Assembly (NCBI RefSeq): GCF_932276165.1 | Contig: NC_064004.1 | Location: 5,652,001 to 5,716,000 of the forward strand | Source: Plutella xylostella | Lineage: Eukaryota > Arthropoda > Insecta > Lepidoptera > Plutellidae | Reading direction: 5' to 3' | DNA: 64,000 nucleotides | In this document: in pieces, positions 9,956-22,063 of the stretch | How positions within the stretch are numbered: the stretch's first letter is position 1 | How the letters are laid out: each line of letters starts with the position of its first letter | Position numbers and translations under genes: made by a program | Notes under the pieces: model-generated | Told to the model about the DNA's origin: nothing | The model's input: the letters and a program-made list of their open reading frames with translations, nothing else | Database searches by the model: none

Positions 9956-12742
9956 CTACCTAAGTGACCCGTCACCAGATGGAGGTGGTGAGAACCGGCC
10001 AGGAATGTACCTGACGCGGGTATAGTACCTGTTTTGGTGGAGAAGGATCCTAGCCCTACGATTCGGACCGGCAAAAGGCCGAGTCCGAGTGTGAGTCCCT
10101 CCCCCGGGTCTGGGGCGGGGTGTGTAAAAGTTAAGTGGGACAGTTGCCGAGGCAGGGGTCGGGGAGTCAAAGGTTTGCAACTCCCTAATACGGACAGTGA
10201 TCTCATCGTCCGGGTCACAGAGAACGTGTCTCGGACGACGTCGCCTCTGTTTGAACTCAGGGAAAACGTGATAGTTAGCCGGTTTGCTAATTAGTGGGTT
10301 CGTGTGATTAACCGCTTGGTCGAAGTAGCGGTTTGAGGAGACTTTGAGATACTGTCGGATAGTAGGGATTTGCAAATCTTTGTGCAAGTTGAAATTGCGG
10401 ACGTACCAAGGCGCGCCTGTCGCCCTGCGCAGAAATCTATTTTGGATTGCTTGTAAAGAATTTATATATCTGTTCGAAGCATGAGCAAACACTACGCTAG
10501 CGTAGGTCATGACGGGTCTTATGCAAGTTAGATAGAGTCTCACTTTGCTGCGTAGTGAGAGCTTTTTGCTTCGAAACAGAGGAGTTAGTCTTCCTAAATA
10601 GAGAGAAGCTCTATTCCTAACCCTACGTATATGACTAGCAAAAGACAGTCTGCTGTCGAAAGTGACACCCAGATATTTGACATGGTCGGACCAAGGGATA
10701 GGCTTGCCGAACAGAGTGATGTTGGGTTGAGGAGCAGTGTTGGGCCGGCGGAGAGCCCGTGAAAAGTACACTGCGGTACTTTTCTCCGGGTTCACCTCCA
10801 TTCTCCATTTGCGAAACCATTCGCCGAGGGCGTTGGTTGCGCTTTGGAGATGCCCGTGCTGGACTTTGCCTTTAAACCTATCCCTTAAGTAGATCGCTGT
10901 GTCGTCAGCATATAATGCTAGCGACACATGCGTATGTCTGGGGATGTCACTTGTGTATAAGGAGAAAAGAAGAGGAGCTAGAACTGACCCTTGCGGGACA
11001 CCTGCACGAATCGGATGAAGAGATGATCTGGAACCCTCGACGCGAAACTGGAAGTACCTGTGGAGCAAGAAACTGTGGAGAATAAGCACTAACCGATCCG
11101 GGATGCCTAACGTGAAGAGCTTAAAGATGAGGCCGTTGTGCCACACCTTGTCGAAAGCCTTCGCTATGTCGAAGAAGAGAGCTGCAGTGCCTTTCGGCCT
11201 CTTCCTATGGAAACCATCTAAGATGTATTCCGTGATACGATGAACCTGGTTGACGCAAGAGTGCTGGGCCCTAAAACCAAATTGTTCGTTAGGGATGAGT
11301 CCCTGAGCGTATGCTATCTTTTTGAGCCTGTCGGATAGCAGCCGCTCATAGACCTTACCTAGGGAAATTAAAAGACTGATGGGGCGGTAACTAGAAGGTA
11401 AATTTCTAGCTTTGCCAGTTTTATGTATTCCTATGACGTCTGCTATTTTCCACAGGTCTGGAAAATAGCAGTTCGCCATAGCTGAATTAAATATGGTTAC
11501 TAGTAAGAGGATAAGCGAGGCTGAGAGGTTCTTAAGGACTCTGTTGGAGACGCCATCAGAGCCAGGAGCCTTCTTGCAATGAAGGTCCTTTATGACTAAC
11601 TTAACTTCGGATACCGTCACGAGGTCGAGAGAATCTACTGGAGGTAAGCTAACCCTACGTCCTACTTCCTCGTCTACGACTTGGATGAATGTGCTATCGG
11701 GATGCTCTTCCGAAGGAGAGCATTGCGCCTCCAGACTTAGGGCGAGACATTCAGCCTTTTCATCGTCGTCGAAGGCGAGGGAGTTATCAGGTTTCGACAG
11801 GGGGGGCATGTCTACTACGGTATCCGATTTAAGCGCGCGTGTAAGACGCCAAAAAGCAGTGTGGGTTGGCCTAATATCATCCAGCAGGCTATCCCACCGC
11901 TCTGAACGTAGAGCCTTCATCCTAGATTTGCATTTGAGATGCAGAGAGCGGAGCCTATCCTTGTTTTCCCTACTTGGAAAGAGGTCGTGTGCCCTAGTGG
12001 CGGCGTGCTTTGCCCTGAGCAGGGCCTTCATATCATCAGGCAACCTCCAACGATGAGGGGTCATCGCAGGAACCCGCCTGGTGCAGTCAGTGATGACTGT
12101 TTGAAGGTGACCGCTCAAGGCATTGATCGCCGTATCTATCTCTACTGTGGAGTTAATTTGAGAAGGTAAGTTTGCTATGTCAGAAGGACTAGCCGAACCT
12201 AAACGCTGACTAAGCCTATCCCAGTTAGTTATGGTTTTGGTAGGAGAGAAGAGGGAGTTGGCATCTCCGAGACCCAGTATGACCGGTCTGTGATCGGAGT
12301 CAAGCTCGTGTATTACCTCTAGCTTATTTAAAGAAAGAGAAATGTTCTTTAAAAGTGCAATGTCTAAAATGTCTGGCTGATGCTCAGGATTGAATGGATA
12401 ATGTGTAGGCTCCATTGGAGCCACCACATCAAACATGTATTCATCCATGAAATTAAAAAGAATATAACCGTTTGGGTTATTGACTCTACAGTTAAAAGAT
12501 TTATGTTTACTGTTAAAATCCCCTGCAAGTATGACATTATTTCCCATATCCAAAAGTGACTTAAGGTCCTCAGTTTTAATTACTTTTCCTGATGGCTGAT
12601 AGCAAGAGGCAATATACAGATCCGGATGTCCGGTCATAGCCAGCCTGCACACTGAGGCCTCGAGGCTGACAAGCTCCGGGGTATTGACACAACAGACATG
12701 AAGTCCGCTACGGTAGTAGATAAGTGTACCACCGAGGGTGGC
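9956..12742 (-). CDS. Jockey ORF2: truncated endonuclease plus reverse transcriptase
   Basis: Open for 928 codons from the truncation point, with no native start; the first in-frame ATG is at 12635-12637 (893 aa). Endonuclease remnants: GGTLIYYRS, CYQPSG, AGDFNSKH, PDILDI, SDHRPVIL. Reverse transcriptase: SSYRPISLLISLGKVYERLL, motif A FFDIAKAFDKVWH, motif B RAGVPQGSVLAPLLFSLYTS, motif C LALYADDTAIY (catalytic DD kept), then LGVTFDSRLSF. There is no RNase H domain. The tail is Pro/Arg-rich. The family is Jockey-like by motif pattern. The RT frame has no stops, so this is a young copy. It cannot be fully active because the endonuclease N-terminus is absent. Confidence 0.9.
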   Translation of the reverse strand, partial: ATLGGTLIYYRSGLHVCCVNTPELVSLEASVCRLAMTGHPDLYIASCYQPSGKVIKTEDLKSLLDMGNNVILAGDFNSKHKSFNCRVNNPNGYILFNFMDEYMFDVVAPMEPTHYPFNPEHQPDILDIALLKNISLSLNKLEVIHELDSDHRPVILGLGDANSLFSPTKTITNWDRLSQRLGSASPSDIANLPSQINSTVEIDTAINALSGHLQTVITDCTRRVPAMTPHRWRLPDDMKALLRAKHAATRAHDLFPSRENKDRLRSLHLKCKSRMKALRSERWDSLLDDIRPTHTAFWRLTRALKSDTVVDMPPLSKPDNSLAFDDDEKAECLALSLEAQCSPSEEHPDSTFIQVVDEEVGRRVSLPPVDSLDLVTVSEVKLVIKDLHCKKAPGSDGVSNRVLKNLSASLILLLVTIFNSAMANCYFPDLWKIADVIGIHKTGKARNLPSSYRPISLLISLGKVYERLLSDRLKKIAYAQGLIPNEQFGFRAQHSCVNQVHRITEYILDGFHRKRPKGTAALFFDIAKAFDKVWHNGLIFKLFTLGIPDRLVLILHSFLLHRYFQFRVEGSRSSLHPIRAGVPQGSVLAPLLFSLYTSDIPRHTHVSLALYADDTAIYLRDRFKGKVQHGHLQSATNALGEWFRKWRMEVNPEKSTAVYFSRALRRPNTAPQPNITLFGKPIPWSDHVKYLGVTFDSRLSFASHIRRVRNRASLYLGRLTPLFRSKKLSLRSKVRLYLTCIRPVMTYASVVFAHASNRYINSLQAIQNRFLRRATGAPWYVRNFNLHKDLQIPTIRQYLKVSSNRYFDQAVNHTNPLISKPANYHVFPEFKQRRRRPRHVLCDPDDEITVRIRELQTFDSPTPASATVPLNFYTPRPRPGGGTHTRTRPFAGPNRRARILLHQNRYYTRVRYIPGRFSPPPSGDGSLR

Positions 12743-12743
12743 C

Positions 12744-12754
12744 TACCTGAAACC
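12744..12754. repeat. Target site duplication, promoter-proximal copy
   Basis: TACCTGAAACC, matching 9817-9827. It joins the displaced H2B promoter directly to the truncated 5' end of the retrotransposon. Confidence 0.92.
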
Positions 12755-12830
12755 GGGCCGACGGTCGGATTTTATTACGAGCGCGCGGCGAGGGGCGCTC
12801 GTTATGAGTCAGACGCGTCATTCGACCAAT
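12744..12830 (-). promoter_or_regulatory. Displaced H2B promoter (belongs to U1 H2B)
   Basis: TATA-like ATAAAA at 12770-12775, CCAAT on the plus strand at 12826-12830 and the initiator copy at 12744-12754. It now faces the retrotransposon ORF; the H2B start codon is 3 kb away. Confidence 0.65.
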
Positions 12831-13671
12831 CGCGTTGCGGCATTCTGTATACAGCGAGCGACGCGGCGGCGGCGGCGGCGGCGGCGGTGACGGCAGAATC
12901 GATGCACGCGTTCATTTTCGTTATAATATTTTTACGTTTATGGTATAATTCCCCAGATGAAAATAGCAGTAATATACTTACTTATTACTTAATTATTAAG
13001 TATAACAACCGATACGATGTTAATCTATACTTATTACATATATTAGGTATGTACTTAATAGATATATTAGGTATTATTATTATGTTTAATGATGAACGCA
13101 ATTACTTACCATAAAATTAAAAAAAAAAACTCTCCTACTTATTTTTAGTCTCCTGGTAGGTATATAAGTAGGTACTTAAGTATATTATTTTTACAATTAT
13201 GATTTAAGTAAGTAAACTGTACCTAAGTAATATAATATATTTTTATGACTTTGAAAATCGCGCTACATAACTTAAACTACCCATCTATAACATTGAAACA
13301 TGAATACTTAGTTCATAAATCATTATTTTACCAGGATACCATACATAAGTAGGTATGTAGGAGGTTAGATCTACTACTAACAGTATTAAAATAATATATG
13401 CAAGTAAGTACTTAAGTTAGTACCTAATTAGGTAGGTACTTAGTAATGAAATTATTTCTTATTACATCATATAATCGTAGTAACACGAATAAGTTACGTG
13501 TAAGCTTACTTACTCATTTTCATTTAAGTAATTATCGTAAGTTCATTAGACATTCAGGTACCTAGGTAGTAGTATATTATTGAATTGTCTGTCTAGCTAG
13601 CTAGCTAGCTAAATATAAATGCCTACATAGTCCTAATATAATGTTATGTATCGTTCGTGTAAAGTCTTGTT

Positions 13672-13720
13672 GAAACAGTGTTTAATAATCATGAATAATA
13701 TTGTGGCCCTGAAAAGGGCC
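13672..13720 (-). promoter_or_regulatory. H2A 3' processing signal (U2)
   Basis: Stem-loop 13705-13720; TGTTTC at 13672-13677. Confidence 0.9.
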
Positions 13721-13795
13721 GTTTTGCCGCTGACGTGTGCATGTGAAAGCTCACGAGCAGCGGAGTGTGGCGTGTCCGATGAACGACGACTCGAT

Positions 13796-14170
13796 TTAAG
13801 CCTTCTTCTCGGTCTTCTTGGGCAGAAGCACGGCCTGGATGTTAGGCAGCACACCACCCTGGGCGATGGTCACGCCGGAGAGCAGCTTGTTCAGCTCCTC
13901 GTCGTTGCGGATGGCCAGCTGCAAGTGTCTCGGGATGATTCTGGTCTTCTTGTTGTCACGGGCGGCGTTACCGGCCAACTCGAGAACTTCAGCGGCCAGG
14001 TACTCCATGACGGCCGCCAGGTAAACGGGCGCACCGGCACCGACACGCTCGGCGTAGTTACCCTTGCGCAGCAGCCTGTGGATACGACCGACGGGGAACT
14101 GGAGTCCAGCACGGTTTGAACGGGACTTTGCCTTTCCCTTAACCTTGCCTCCCTTGCCGCGGCCAGACAT
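13796..14170 (-). CDS. H2A: Histone H2A (U2)
   Basis: Encodes the same 124-aa protein as the U1 copy. The TATA box at 14281-14291 and the stem-loop are intact, so it should be functional. Its leader has TCT where U1 has TTT. The retrotransposon at this junction is about 1 kb beyond the H2A 3' end and should not affect it. Confidence 0.98.
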   Translation of the reverse strand: MSGRGKGGKVKGKAKSRSNRAGLQFPVGRIHRLLRKGNYAERVGAGAPVYLAAVMEYLAAEVLELAGNAARDNKKTRIIPRHLQLAIRNDEELNKLLSGVTIAQGGVLPNIQAVLLPKKTEKKA

Positions 14171-14280
14171 GGTTGTTGGTTTGTTTCTTGATAGAGCGAG
14201 ACAGAAGATGGAGCGCGCGCCGACGTGTGCAGCGAGCGAATTCACGAGTTGAAATGTATCTTACTCAACCGGCGACCCTC

Positions 14281-14291
14281 TATATATATAT
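14281..14291 (-). promoter_or_regulatory. H2A TATA box (U2)
   Basis: TATATATATAT, 111 bp upstream of the start codon. Confidence 0.75.
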
Positions 14292-15057
14292 CAACGGGTG
14301 GTGTCGTGTACGGTGATACAAGCGTCGAGTAGTCACAAATCGCTCGTGTACTAACTTTTGTTAGCTTGTGTGCTTTTTTTTTTTTAATTTTATATGTCTA
14401 CTATTACTTATAATGGGTACTAACAAGGTTATTTTGATATTAAGTACGATATATACAATACTGAATATAAAATAACAATTCGACATATTCTGTATCTCAG
14501 GTGTATTGTATGGTAGGTACTTATACGGTATAGGTACTTACTTACCTTACATGTACCTAATTTGTATTTTACATACTATACATGAAACGCTCCGCTCCGC
14601 TCCGCTGCGCTCCGCTTTAGTTTTTAACGAACATGTGCACCTAACCGCTCCTCCTCGCTTTGCTCGTCGTCGCACCTACCTCTAGGTTTCGATCCCAGGG
14701 ATTTTTAAGTTATTTTCATTTTCAATATACCTACGTAGGTAGGTACCTAATAGTGTTCCGTCGCTAGAGGGAATTTTAGTTACTTAGGTATGTATGTGCG
14801 TATAATATTTTTGTAAGCATGATGTATGTCACCTTACATATTATTTGTATTTAGGTACTTATATGAAACGCTCCGCTCCGATTTTTAATTCGTTTTCAAT
14901 AGTATAGAGTAGTCAGGCAGGTGAGGCCTATGTACTTACAACATTAGTTTCATACAAGTAGGTAGGTACTTATCCTAATTTAATATATTTTGTACCTAGT
15001 ACCTACCTGCGTCGTGGCGTAGGTAAGTACACAATCGTCGTAGTAAAGTACAATAGA

Positions 15058-15103
15058 GAACAATTTGGTTTTCTCGAATTGTTTGTTAGCCCTGAAAAGG
15101 GCT
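15058..15103 (-). promoter_or_regulatory. H1 3' processing signal (U2)
   Basis: Variant stem-loop 15088-15103 (AGCCC...GGGCT); TGTTC at 15058-15062. Confidence 0.88.
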
Positions 15104-15345
15104 TTTTGTTGTGCGGTATTAGCGCACTCACCGACCGTGGCTCGTGTGTTCGTCGTCCGAGTGTAGTCAGTCGCCCATTGTGTGCGTGTGCGTGCGTATC
15201 GAGTAGATGATACAACAGCGCAACAACAACACCACCAACGGTGCCGACGACATACGGTGCGAACACGATGGCGCACGTTCGATGGCTTCGTGTAGTCACT
15301 GCGGCGGCGGCGGCGGCAAGCAACACAACAAAAACCGTCGTCGGC

Positions 15346-16038
15346 TTACTTCTTGCCGGCGGCGGAGGACTTCTTAGCTGCGGGCTTCGCCTTGGGAGCG
15401 GCAGCCTTCTTCGGTTTGGGCGCCTTCGGCTTCTTAGTCGGCGGCTTGGCGGTCTTCTTTGCCTTGGGTGCGGCGCTTTTAGCCTTTGAGGGTGTGGCGA
15501 TTTTCGCCTTCGCGGCGGGCTTCTTTTTAGCGGCGGCGGCTTTCTTGTCCTTTGTGGCAGCCGCAGACTTGGGCTTAGACGGTGAAGCGGAGGCGGACTT
15601 CTTCTTGGCGGCGGCGGAGGACGCAGCGACGGCCTTCTTGGCGGGCTTCTTAGCGGCGGCAGCCTTCTTGGCCGGTTTGGCGGCGCCTGCTGGCTTCTTG
15701 GCTGCGGAAGTTTTCGATTCGAGCTTGAACGAACCGGACGCACCCTTGCCCTTGGTCTGGATCAGCGCGCCGGACTCGACGGCGCTCTTCAGGTACTTTC
15801 TGATGAAAGGCGCGAGCTTTTCAGCGTCGACCTTGTAAGATGCGGCGATGTACTTCTTAATCGCCTGCAGAGACGAGCCGCTGCGCTCCTTCAGGTCCTT
15901 GATGGCCTTGTTGACCATCTCGGAGGTCTTCGGGTGCGTGGGCTTCGCTTTCGGCTTCTTGGCTGCTGCGGATGCCTTCGGCTTCTTCGCGGGGGTGGTG
16001 GGCGCGGGCGCGTCGGATGCAACAGCGGTGTCAGCCAT
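15346..16038 (-). CDS. H1: Linker histone H1 (U2)
   Basis: Same 230-aa protein as U1. Synonymous haplotype at the sites equivalent to 3312/3318/3477/3600 is T-A-T-T. The sequence just upstream differs from U1 by small rearrangements of GTTGA/AAGTA words, and this form is shared by U3-U6. An out-of-frame 64-codon frame upstream (16031-16225) overlaps the H1 start; it is probably chance. Confidence 0.97.
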   Translation of the reverse strand: MADTAVASDAPAPTTPAKKPKASAAAKKPKAKPTHPKTSEMVNKAIKDLKERSGSSLQAIKKYIAASYKVDAEKLAPFIRKYLKSAVESGALIQTKGKGASGSFKLESKTSAAKKPAGAAKPAKKAAAAKKPAKKAVAASSAAAKKKSASASPSKPKSAAATKDKKAAAAKKKPAAKAKIATPSKAKSAAPKAKKTAKPPTKKPKAPKPKKAAAPKAKPAAKKSSAAGKK

Positions 16039-16274
16039 TTCGATTGAGTTGATTGAGGTTGAGGTAACACGTAAGTAACAAGTAAGGAGTGTAGTTCGTA
16101 AAACGACCGTACGATGTCGCCACTAGCAAAATTTCGAGACACGTATTTCGAGCATTGCCGCACAGACAGACCGCGTGCCTCGAGACGTTTTCCGAGTTGA
16201 TGTGTTCCAAGTTTTCACTAACCATGGTCGAATGATGATGATTTTTTTAAATAAAAAACAATGTCAGTGTACTG

Positions 16275-16282
16275 TTTTTATA
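16275..16282 (-). promoter_or_regulatory. Possible H1 TATA box (U2)
   Basis: TATAAAAA on the minus strand, 237 bp upstream of the start codon. Confidence 0.4.
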
Positions 16283-17550
16283 CGATATATGTGTAGTGTA
16301 TACGTTTGTCGGGCGGGCGGGCTAATGGTTGGACGCTTGCGTACGGCGGGTTGGCGCGTGCGGCGCGTTAAATGTGGAGACGGCGTTGAGGAGCTCGTAC
16401 GTGGTCTGATTTGTGGGCGTTTATCTCGGCGTGTGTCGACGGTGGCGGTGAGGCGGACGTCCACGGTGAAGGCGAAGAGAAGGCGCTCCCGGCGGGTGGC
16501 GGCTGCGGGCGCGGCAAGCGGGTGCGGATGGACTTTTGACGTGTCGAAGATGAACGGTCGTAGGACACACCGGTGTCTCGGCGGCATCACATGAAGGCAG
16601 TCATCAGCCGGTGTTGTGAGATGGCTGGCTGGTGACTGGTGGCCGATGGTCGTGCAGTGTGCACGTGCAGATGATGGTCAAACGCATCATCGCACTCACT
16701 TGTGCGTACCTAAGTAAAGGACTTACAGACAGACAGACAGACACACACAAGTAGGTAGAGAGAACGAGAGCGAGTAGGTAGGTGTACTACTTGACTGCAT
16801 AGGTCATTTGGTACCGTAAGTATGATAGATTATGACCTAGGTACATACATAATATGCGCCTAAATACTAAATACATAGGTACACAAGAGTATTCGGTAGG
16901 TAGGTACTTACTTAAGTATATAAAACTGCAAACGCAGAATACGAACACCGTGTAAGTACGACTAACAATGTTCGTGTTCATTCACGAGTCGAGGTAAGTA
17001 TTTATGTATGTCGTCCCATGTCAAGAAAAACATGAATACTTTAAAAAAAAAGTAAGTACAAATACATTAATGTGTGATAAAAAGTTTCATCTGTAAGTAC
17101 CTACCTGCTTACTTACTTAAAATTAATTAGGTAGTAGTAGGTTACTAAGCAGATGAACGTGGTAAAACGAACGTGTGGTTGCATTGCACCGTAAAGGTAA
17201 GTACCTATTATACCTACCTACCACGTCTTTTGGGAGGTATTTAGGTAAACTAAAATATTATAAGTACTTATTAGTCGTCTCTTGAGGACTAATAGCGTAG
17301 GTACCTACTTAAGTACCTACCCATAAATCTATATACATACATATATTCTTTTATAAGCTTCGCACGCTTTTTCTGACCAATATTTTTCATAGGTACCTAT
17401 ATAAGTAAGAATAAGTGGGTAGGTACTTTTGCTGCCAGTGTGTAAATGTAAATACGCAAGCATAATGTACCTAGGTGTATGATGATGCATATAAATAATA
17501 ATATAATTATTGTCAGTATAGGTATTATGAATCGTTGTTGCCAGTTTTAA

Positions 17551-17596
17551 GAAACTATACGTAAAACAAGAACAATTTGCGGCCCTGAAAAGGGCC
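17551..17596 (-). promoter_or_regulatory. H4 3' processing signal (U2)
   Basis: Stem-loop 17581-17596; AGTTTC at 17551-17556. The base 3 nt beyond the motif is the T variant, shared only with U4. Confidence 0.9.
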
Positions 17597-17671
17597 TTTT
17601 TGTTGGTTACACGGTATCCTCGTAGCCGTATCGGCTGCGGAACACGATGTGCGCGGTGCGGTGCGAGCGAC

Positions 17672-18013
<342 letters not shown>

Positions 18014-18073
18014 TCAAACTGCGTGCGCACGACGGAGCCGGAGCGTTGTCTAAAAATTCAGGCCCACCGCGCG

Positions 18074-18083
18074 ATATATATAT
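18074..18083 (-). promoter_or_regulatory. H4 TATA box (U2)
   Basis: ATATATATAT in the CGATATATATATCG palindrome, 91 bp upstream of the start codon. Confidence 0.75.
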
Positions 18084-19634
18084 CGTCGGCGGACGAGAAG
18101 CGGGAAAGCGAAGGGGCGCGGGGCCGCAGACAGAGACGAAGCGATGCGATGCGCGAGATAGAGCGGGTCAGAATGAGTATAGTGTCGTACACGATTTTGT
18201 ACTCTTATTAATTTCAATATTAAGTTATTACCTATATTGTCTGAATATTTAAATATTTATGTTTATTATATATATAAATACATTATTACGACATCGAGAC
18301 GAGACGAGATTTAGGTACTTACCTAGTTAGTTAAGTAAGTAAGTAAGTTTTATTCATGGTAAGGAGGTACCTAAGTATGTATGTAGGTACCTATTACAAT
18401 TACAATTCTAGTAAGTAAATATGTACCTATGTATGTAAATGTATGTATGTACCTATGCAAAACAAATAAGTAAGTACCTACTTAAATACAATCATTCAAC
18501 AAGCAGACACAAATTACAGAAATTTATACTAACCTACCTAGGTAGGTAGGTACTTAAAACTTTTGCCACCATAACGTAGAGTATAATATATAGGTACTTA
18601 CCTATTTACTTACGCAACATTTTATTTTTATACATATGTACCTACTTATGTATTACCTAAGTACTTATATTTTATTTTTTACTGACTTACTTCAGGGAGG
18701 GAGCACCAATCTTAAACACACACACACTTGTTACCTAGGTTAGGTACCTATTTACCTACCACTAACTTTTTCTCATGAACAATGATTCACAATAATTTGA
18801 ATTGTCAATATCAAAATTTAAAATAAGTACCTACCTACCTACTTAGTAAAAATAAAATACTTCAGTTATTACTTAATAATACGTACCTACAACATTTTTA
18901 GTGATTTTTGAGTAAATTAGATAGACCTAGTTGTATTATTAGTAGGTCTAGGTAGGTATTTACCTAGGTGCATACATTGTAATAAATACGCTTCCGCCGC
19001 CGCCATCTTGCGGCGCCATTGTCTGTTGCTAGCGAGTGTTGAAAAGAACAAAAATACGTAATTATTTAATTATCGTGAAATGTGAATTGTGTTTTGGTAG
19101 AAAGTAGTGAAAAAAACTTAGTGGTGGGTGACTGTGACAAGTGTCTGTGTTTTACATTGGAGTAATTGTACCGCTCCTACAGGATTTGCCAACAACACGT
19201 TTGTAAGTAACATTATTATAATTTAATATGTAAGTAAGTACTTAACTACCTACCTATCTATGTAGATTAGAATAGATGTGGTACCTACATAGTTTTTTGA
19301 TTTTTAAATGTGAAAACAGTGCTCAGTTAATCAAAATAAGTTTGTAATCTGCTTGAATCATGCATGTGGCGCCCTCCGTTGTTCACAAAAGAAACTATGT
19401 AGTACTTACTTAGTGATTGGTTTTCTTGTTAGGCTATTATGTGTGTTATTTATTTATGTATAGGTAAACTGTACCTACTTATACGAAAGTAAGTACGTAC
19501 CTACCTAGGTACTAGTACTGCATAAAAAAGGTGTAAGAAATGTATTTAGTTAATTACTTATGTAAGTACCTACTTAGATACGAAGATAAAAGTACTCAAG
19601 TAAGAGTAAGTAATCGTCTTCGTCTTAGTTTAAA

Positions 19635-19681
19635 GAAACAATGCGTATAATAATGAATGTTTTGTGGCCCTGAAAAGGGCC
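19635..19681 (-). promoter_or_regulatory. H3 3' processing signal (U2)
   Basis: Stem-loop 19666-19681; TGTTTC at 19635-19640. Confidence 0.9.
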
Positions 19682-19730
19682 GTTTTGTTACAGCGAACGA
19701 GGTGCGCGTAATGCACGATGCAGCCACCGC

Positions 19731-20315
<585 letters not shown>

Positions 20316-21505
20316 CTAATAATTTATCCTTACGTTATTGAGTATGTAAGTACTTAGTAAGTATCTATTTCATCCTTCTCATGCATAAGTAGGTAAGTGT
20401 ATAGGTACCTACTTAGGTATATAATTAAAAAAAAAAAAAATACCTAAGTATGTAAATAATATAAATAATAAGTACTTAATATATATAATGAACACCTTAT
20501 TAAAAGCATATATCACAAGAATACTTATACTTAAATGTTATTATGTAGGTAGGTACATAGTTAAGTATTTAGGTATGTTCTAAAATTTAATGTTTTCAAC
20601 ATAAGTAAGTAGGTAGGTACCTACCTAGTCACTCCCAACGACAAGACGTGAGTAAGTACTTACTTATGTTTAAATGGACTGTAAATAACACATCTAGGTA
20701 GGTAGGTAGGTAAGTAAGCAAGCAAGCAAGCAAGTATGTATGTACCTACCTAGTATAATCATAATGACTGGGAAACATACCTACTTATATAATAATTATA
20801 AGTACCTACTTATTTATAGGTACGAAAACAATAATCCTAGTAAGTAAGTAAAGTACTTAATTACCTAAATAATAAGAGATTCCAGAACGCAAACTAGACG
20901 AATTCATTGTAAGTAAGAGTACTTACTTAAGTATTTAATTTTGTATAAGTACTTAGGTAGGTAAGTACTTACTTATATGTCAAACCAAATGTAAGTTGTC
21001 ACATCAATAATAATAATAATATAATGCCATGGTATTTTGCCGAAAATGTACTTATTTAAAAAGCCACAAGTATGTAGAGTAGAATAAACAACATTATCGA
21101 TTATGTATGTAGGTAGGTACTTGCTTACTTAGATTAAGTAAGTATAATACAGTGCACTGAAATGAGTAGGCACGCATTCTTTCACATTTTAATTTTATTT
21201 AACTAAACGTCCGTTTTTGTTTCTTCCTTTCCAGGGTCACTCATACAAATCCATCCGTCGTCGTCGTGTGCAGTGAACACGTCGTCGCAGCTCCTCCGTC
21301 CGTGTATGTACCTAGTACCTACATAGATAAGTACTTACATTATGCCTAATATTTCACATTAATACGTTACCTAAGTGTAGCGAGTACCTACCACAGTGTG
21401 TGTAAACACAAGTAAGTAAGTGTAACCATCAATATACATATTATATATTGACATCATCTTATATTATGATATATAAGTAAGTAATCGTTTTTGTATGTAA
21501 GTATT

Positions 21506-21553
21506 GAAACAATCGTAAATCATCAGAAAATATTTGTGGCCCTGAAAAGGGCC
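21506..21553 (-). promoter_or_regulatory. H2B 3' processing signal (U2)
   Basis: Stem-loop 21538-21553; TGTTTC at 21506-21511. Confidence 0.9.
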
Positions 21554-21617
21554 GTTTGTTTCGGTGGTAGGCACAACATAGTGGCACCGTACACCGCTAT
21601 GTTTGGGGGCACACACC

Positions 21618-21992
21618 TCACTTGGACGAGGTGTACTTGGTGACCGCCTTGGTACCTTCACTGACGGCGTGCTTGGCGAGCTCACCGGGCAGCAGGAGCC
21701 TCACGGAGGTCTGCACCTCCCTGGAGGTGATCGTCGAACGCTTGTTGTAGTGGGCGAGACGAGACGCTTCCGCGGCGATACGCTCGAAGATGTCGTTCAC
21801 GAACGAGTTCATGATTGACATGGCCTTCGAGGAGATACCGGTGTCGGGGTGGACCTGCTTCAACACCTTGTAGATGTAGATGGCGTAGCTCTCCTTCCTC
21901 TTGTGCTTCTTCTTTTTCTTGTCCGACTTGGAGATGTTCTTCTGGGCTTTGCCGGACTTCTTGGCGGCCTTGCCGCTAGTCTTGGGTGGCAT
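21618..21992 (-). CDS. H2B: Histone H2B, promoter split by retrotransposon (U2)
   Basis: Intact 124-aa coding region identical in protein to the others, but the element at 22064-24979 separates it from its TATA-like box at 25006-25011, exactly as in U1. Only about 70 bp of native leader sequence remains upstream. It may be silent, or expressed as the 3' end of a long chimeric transcript. Confidence 0.96.
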   Translation of the reverse strand: MPPKTSGKAAKKSGKAQKNISKSDKKKKKHKRKESYAIYIYKVLKQVHPDTGISSKAMSIMNSFVNDIFERIAAEASRLAHYNKRSTITSREVQTSVRLLLPGELAKHAVSEGTKAVTKYTSSK

Positions 21993-22052
21993 GGTGGCTT
22001 CAAACTGGATTCAAAACCGGAGATGCGAACGTTGCGAGTGTTTAGCTCGTAA

Positions 22053-22063
22053 TACCTGAAACC
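22053..22063. repeat. Target site duplication, H2B-proximal copy (U2)
   Basis: TACCTGAAACC, paired with 24980-24990. Confidence 0.92.

Larger units (their letters stand above)
9828..12743 (-). mobile_element. Jockey-type non-LTR retrotransposon, 5'-truncated (U1/U2 junction)
   Basis: 2,916 bp. A 21-base T-run at 9828-9848 is the poly(A) tail on the minus strand. It has one ORF (endonuclease and reverse transcriptase), no terminal repeats, and an 11-bp target duplication. The 5' end lies within the endonuclease domain, so ORF1 and the 5' untranslated region are missing. The 3' untranslated region (9849-9955) contains a compound hairpin at 9905-9943. It points the same way as H2B. Confidence 0.95.

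Noticed and set aside
9956..12742. Functional retrotransposon
   Set aside because: The RT frame is intact, but the endonuclease N-terminus, ORF1 and 5' region are missing, so self-sufficient transposition is not supported.
16031..16225. 64-codon minus-strand frame overlapping the H1 start in U2-U6
   Set aside because: It is absent from U1 because of small indels, lies in the leader or promoter region and resembles no family; most likely chance.
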